A DNA stretch of 64,000 nucleotides from Polaromonas sp. SP1 (GTDB taxonomy: Bacteria; Pseudomonadota; Gammaproteobacteria; Burkholderiales; Burkholderiaceae_C), in NCBI RefSeq assembly GCF_003711205.1, contig NZ_CP031013.1, positions 4,443,494 to 4,507,493 of the forward strand, given 5' to 3'. The notes under the pieces were generated by a model that worked only from the letters and a program-made list of their open reading frames with translations, was not told the DNA's origin and did no database searches. Below are positions 62,842-64,000 of this stretch, piece after piece. The number at the start of each line of letters is the position of its first letter. Within the stretch, counting starts at the first letter, position 1. Both the position numbers and the translations under genes were made by a program.

Positions 62842-64000
62842 GTCTGAATGTGCCAATGTTGGTGCGCACGCTTTCTGATGCGCGCACCAACAATGCGCAG
62901 TTTGTCTCCACTGCCGATTTGGCCGCTTTCTATCGCGTCTGGGGCATTGAACTTTCGTTTCAGACGGGGCCCGACTTCAGCTACGACCCTACGGATGATC
63001 CTGCCGAAGTGGACGAACTGCGACAGCAGTACCAGCCGTCCTCACTAAACGCAGCCGCGCCTGCACTGATGATCATGGCAGCCACCTGCTCAAAGGGTGC
63101 GCACGTTAATGGCATGCTACTAGACACGAAGCGGCGGGGCATTTGCGCCATCTTCACCCAGTCAACCCGCTACGCCACTGGCAACGCCGAAACCCGGTTC
63201 GAGATCGCAGCACACGAAATTGGGCACATGCTGAATCTTGTCCATGGTTTCGCCGATGCCCCCTACCCCACCGCCATGAATCAGTACGACCAGCGAGCCA
63301 AGGCCAATCGGCGGGCCGTTTGGCAGCAACACATTGCTTCCACGCCCGTCAATGAGCGGGCCGGAATGACTGGCTTCTTCAAGGATGGAGTCAGAAGCCC
63401 AATGGGTTTGCCACTGTCCCCCCACTGCCACCAGCACATCATCGGTGCTCCTGCCCACCAAGTGCTTCCGTGGCAAAGTCAGTTCAACGACGTCATTTCT
63501 GAGGGTGCCGACGTGGACAGCCCCGTTGAACTGCAACTGTCAATCGGCCGCTCTTCCATCGAGGTTGGCCAATCTATCGACATCTCCGTCACTCTCAGCT
63601 TGAGCGTCGACGCTGCGCCTTTGGCCATTCCCCAAGGGCTGGGGCTGAGCGAAGGAACGCTCGAGCTGCACATCCACAGCGAAGCCGGCAGCCGGAAATA
63701 CATCCCGCGCAAACTACTCTGCACTGAAGGTACACGCCTTCTCACTTCGCGCGGAAAAGTTCGCCGAAGTTATTCGCTGCTAGGCGATGCAACTGGCCTA
63801 CTTTTCCCACAGCAGGGTGCTTACCGGGTGGAAGTACGCTTGCCAGCCATAGGGGCTCGGAGCGAAAAAATCGACGTGCTGGTTGGCAAACCAACCCAGG
63901 AGCTGGCGTTGCCGAAGCTGCAGGCCTTTCTCGCTTCGGGTATGCCATCAGAAGACTCTGCCGGATGGCTACTACTGACTCAAGCCGCAAAAAATCTAAA
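62838..64000 (+). CDS. metzincin-type zinc metalloprotease, 3' end outside window
   Basis: The frame is open to the end of the window (at least 387 residues) and has no stop. Residues 126-136 are HEIGHMLNLVH, a metzincin-type zinc site (HExxHxxNxxH), preceded by FEIAAHE. Upstream, ADLAAFYRVWGIELSFQTG has no signal peptide. Later sequence (LQLSIGRSSIEVGQSIDISVTLSL) looks like an immunoglobulin-type beta domain, and the protein continues past LASGMPSEDSAGWLLLTQAAK. ATG 62838 has GGGAG 8 bases upstream; ATG 62754, in frame 84 bases earlier, is possible. Function is not known; the lack of an export signal makes intracellular action or non-classical export plausible. Confidence 0.8.
   Translation, partial: MSLNVPMLVRTLSDARTNNAQFVSTADLAAFYRVWGIELSFQTGPDFSYDPTDDPAEVDELRQQYQPSSLNAAAPALMIMAATCSKGAHVNGMLLDTKRRGICAIFTQSTRYATGNAETRFEIAAHEIGHMLNLVHGFADAPYPTAMNQYDQRAKANRRAVWQQHIASTPVNERAGMTGFFKDGVRSPMGLPLSPHCHQHIIGAPAHQVLPWQSQFNDVISEGADVDSPVELQLSIGRSSIEVGQSIDISVTLSLSVDAAPLAIPQGLGLSEGTLELHIHSEAGSRKYIPRKLLCTEGTRLLTSRGKVRRSYSLLGDATGLLFPQQGAYRVEVRLPAIGARSEKIDVLVGKPTQELALPKLQAFLASGMPSEDSAGWLLLTQAAKNL

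Overview
The window looks like chromosome of a betaproteobacterium of the Comamonadaceae (Polaromonas/Rhodoferax-like). I infer this from the high G+C housekeeping half, the gene families and local order (glnA, ntrB, ntrC; thyA-folA), and short dispersed repeats of a style common in that family. No rRNA, tRNA or CRISPR array was found.

1-31.7 kb is mostly ordinary G+C-rich core chromosome. A four-gene + strand operon (5'-truncated homoserine sulfhydrylase, alpha/beta hydrolase, acetyl-CoA hydrolase/transferase, cytochrome P450) is followed by a thioredoxin, an Mpo1-like membrane protein, small unknown proteins, a YihY membrane protein and an FAD-linked oxidase. A ccdAB toxin-antitoxin pair runs directly into thyA-folA. 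Then come a DUF4337 protein, exonuclease III, the nitrogen-control set ntrC/ntrB/glnA (glnA has a sigma-54 promoter and two NtrC-type sites), membrane and envelope enzymes, a pseudouridine synthase, a lipase-like protein, and an AAA+ ATPase paired with an esterase.

31.7-61.1 kb is an accessory, lower-G+C region with much non-coding and decayed DNA. It carries a YadA-like trimeric autotransporter built from about 26 sixteen-residue repeats, followed by an FkbM methyltransferase and a TPR/GT9-like glycosyltransferase (a plausible adhesin-modification locus). Next are a LysR regulator, a LuxR-type regulator, a parvulin and a 758-residue exported protein of unknown family. A type II secretion locus follows (gspC divergent from gspG-H-I-J-K-L-M-D-E-F, with a decayed stretch where gspN might be expected), then an H-NS-like protein. 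Two internally deleted IS21-family elements (38.9 and 58.4 kb, same orientation) bracket the regulators, the parvulin cassette and the secretion genes. The second has cut off the 5' end of an inovirus Gp2/YagK-type gene, which is followed by a divergent relative.

61.1-64 kb holds a NYN-domain protein, a uracil-DNA-glycosylase-like protein and a metzincin-type protease gene that runs off the window.

Two dispersed repeat families stand out. One is an exactly 17-bp palindrome GCTAT-N7-ATAGC, seen six times and mostly inside genes. The other is a G+C-rich hairpin element that occurs as an inverted pair between xth and ntrC and once in frame inside a sterol-desaturase gene.
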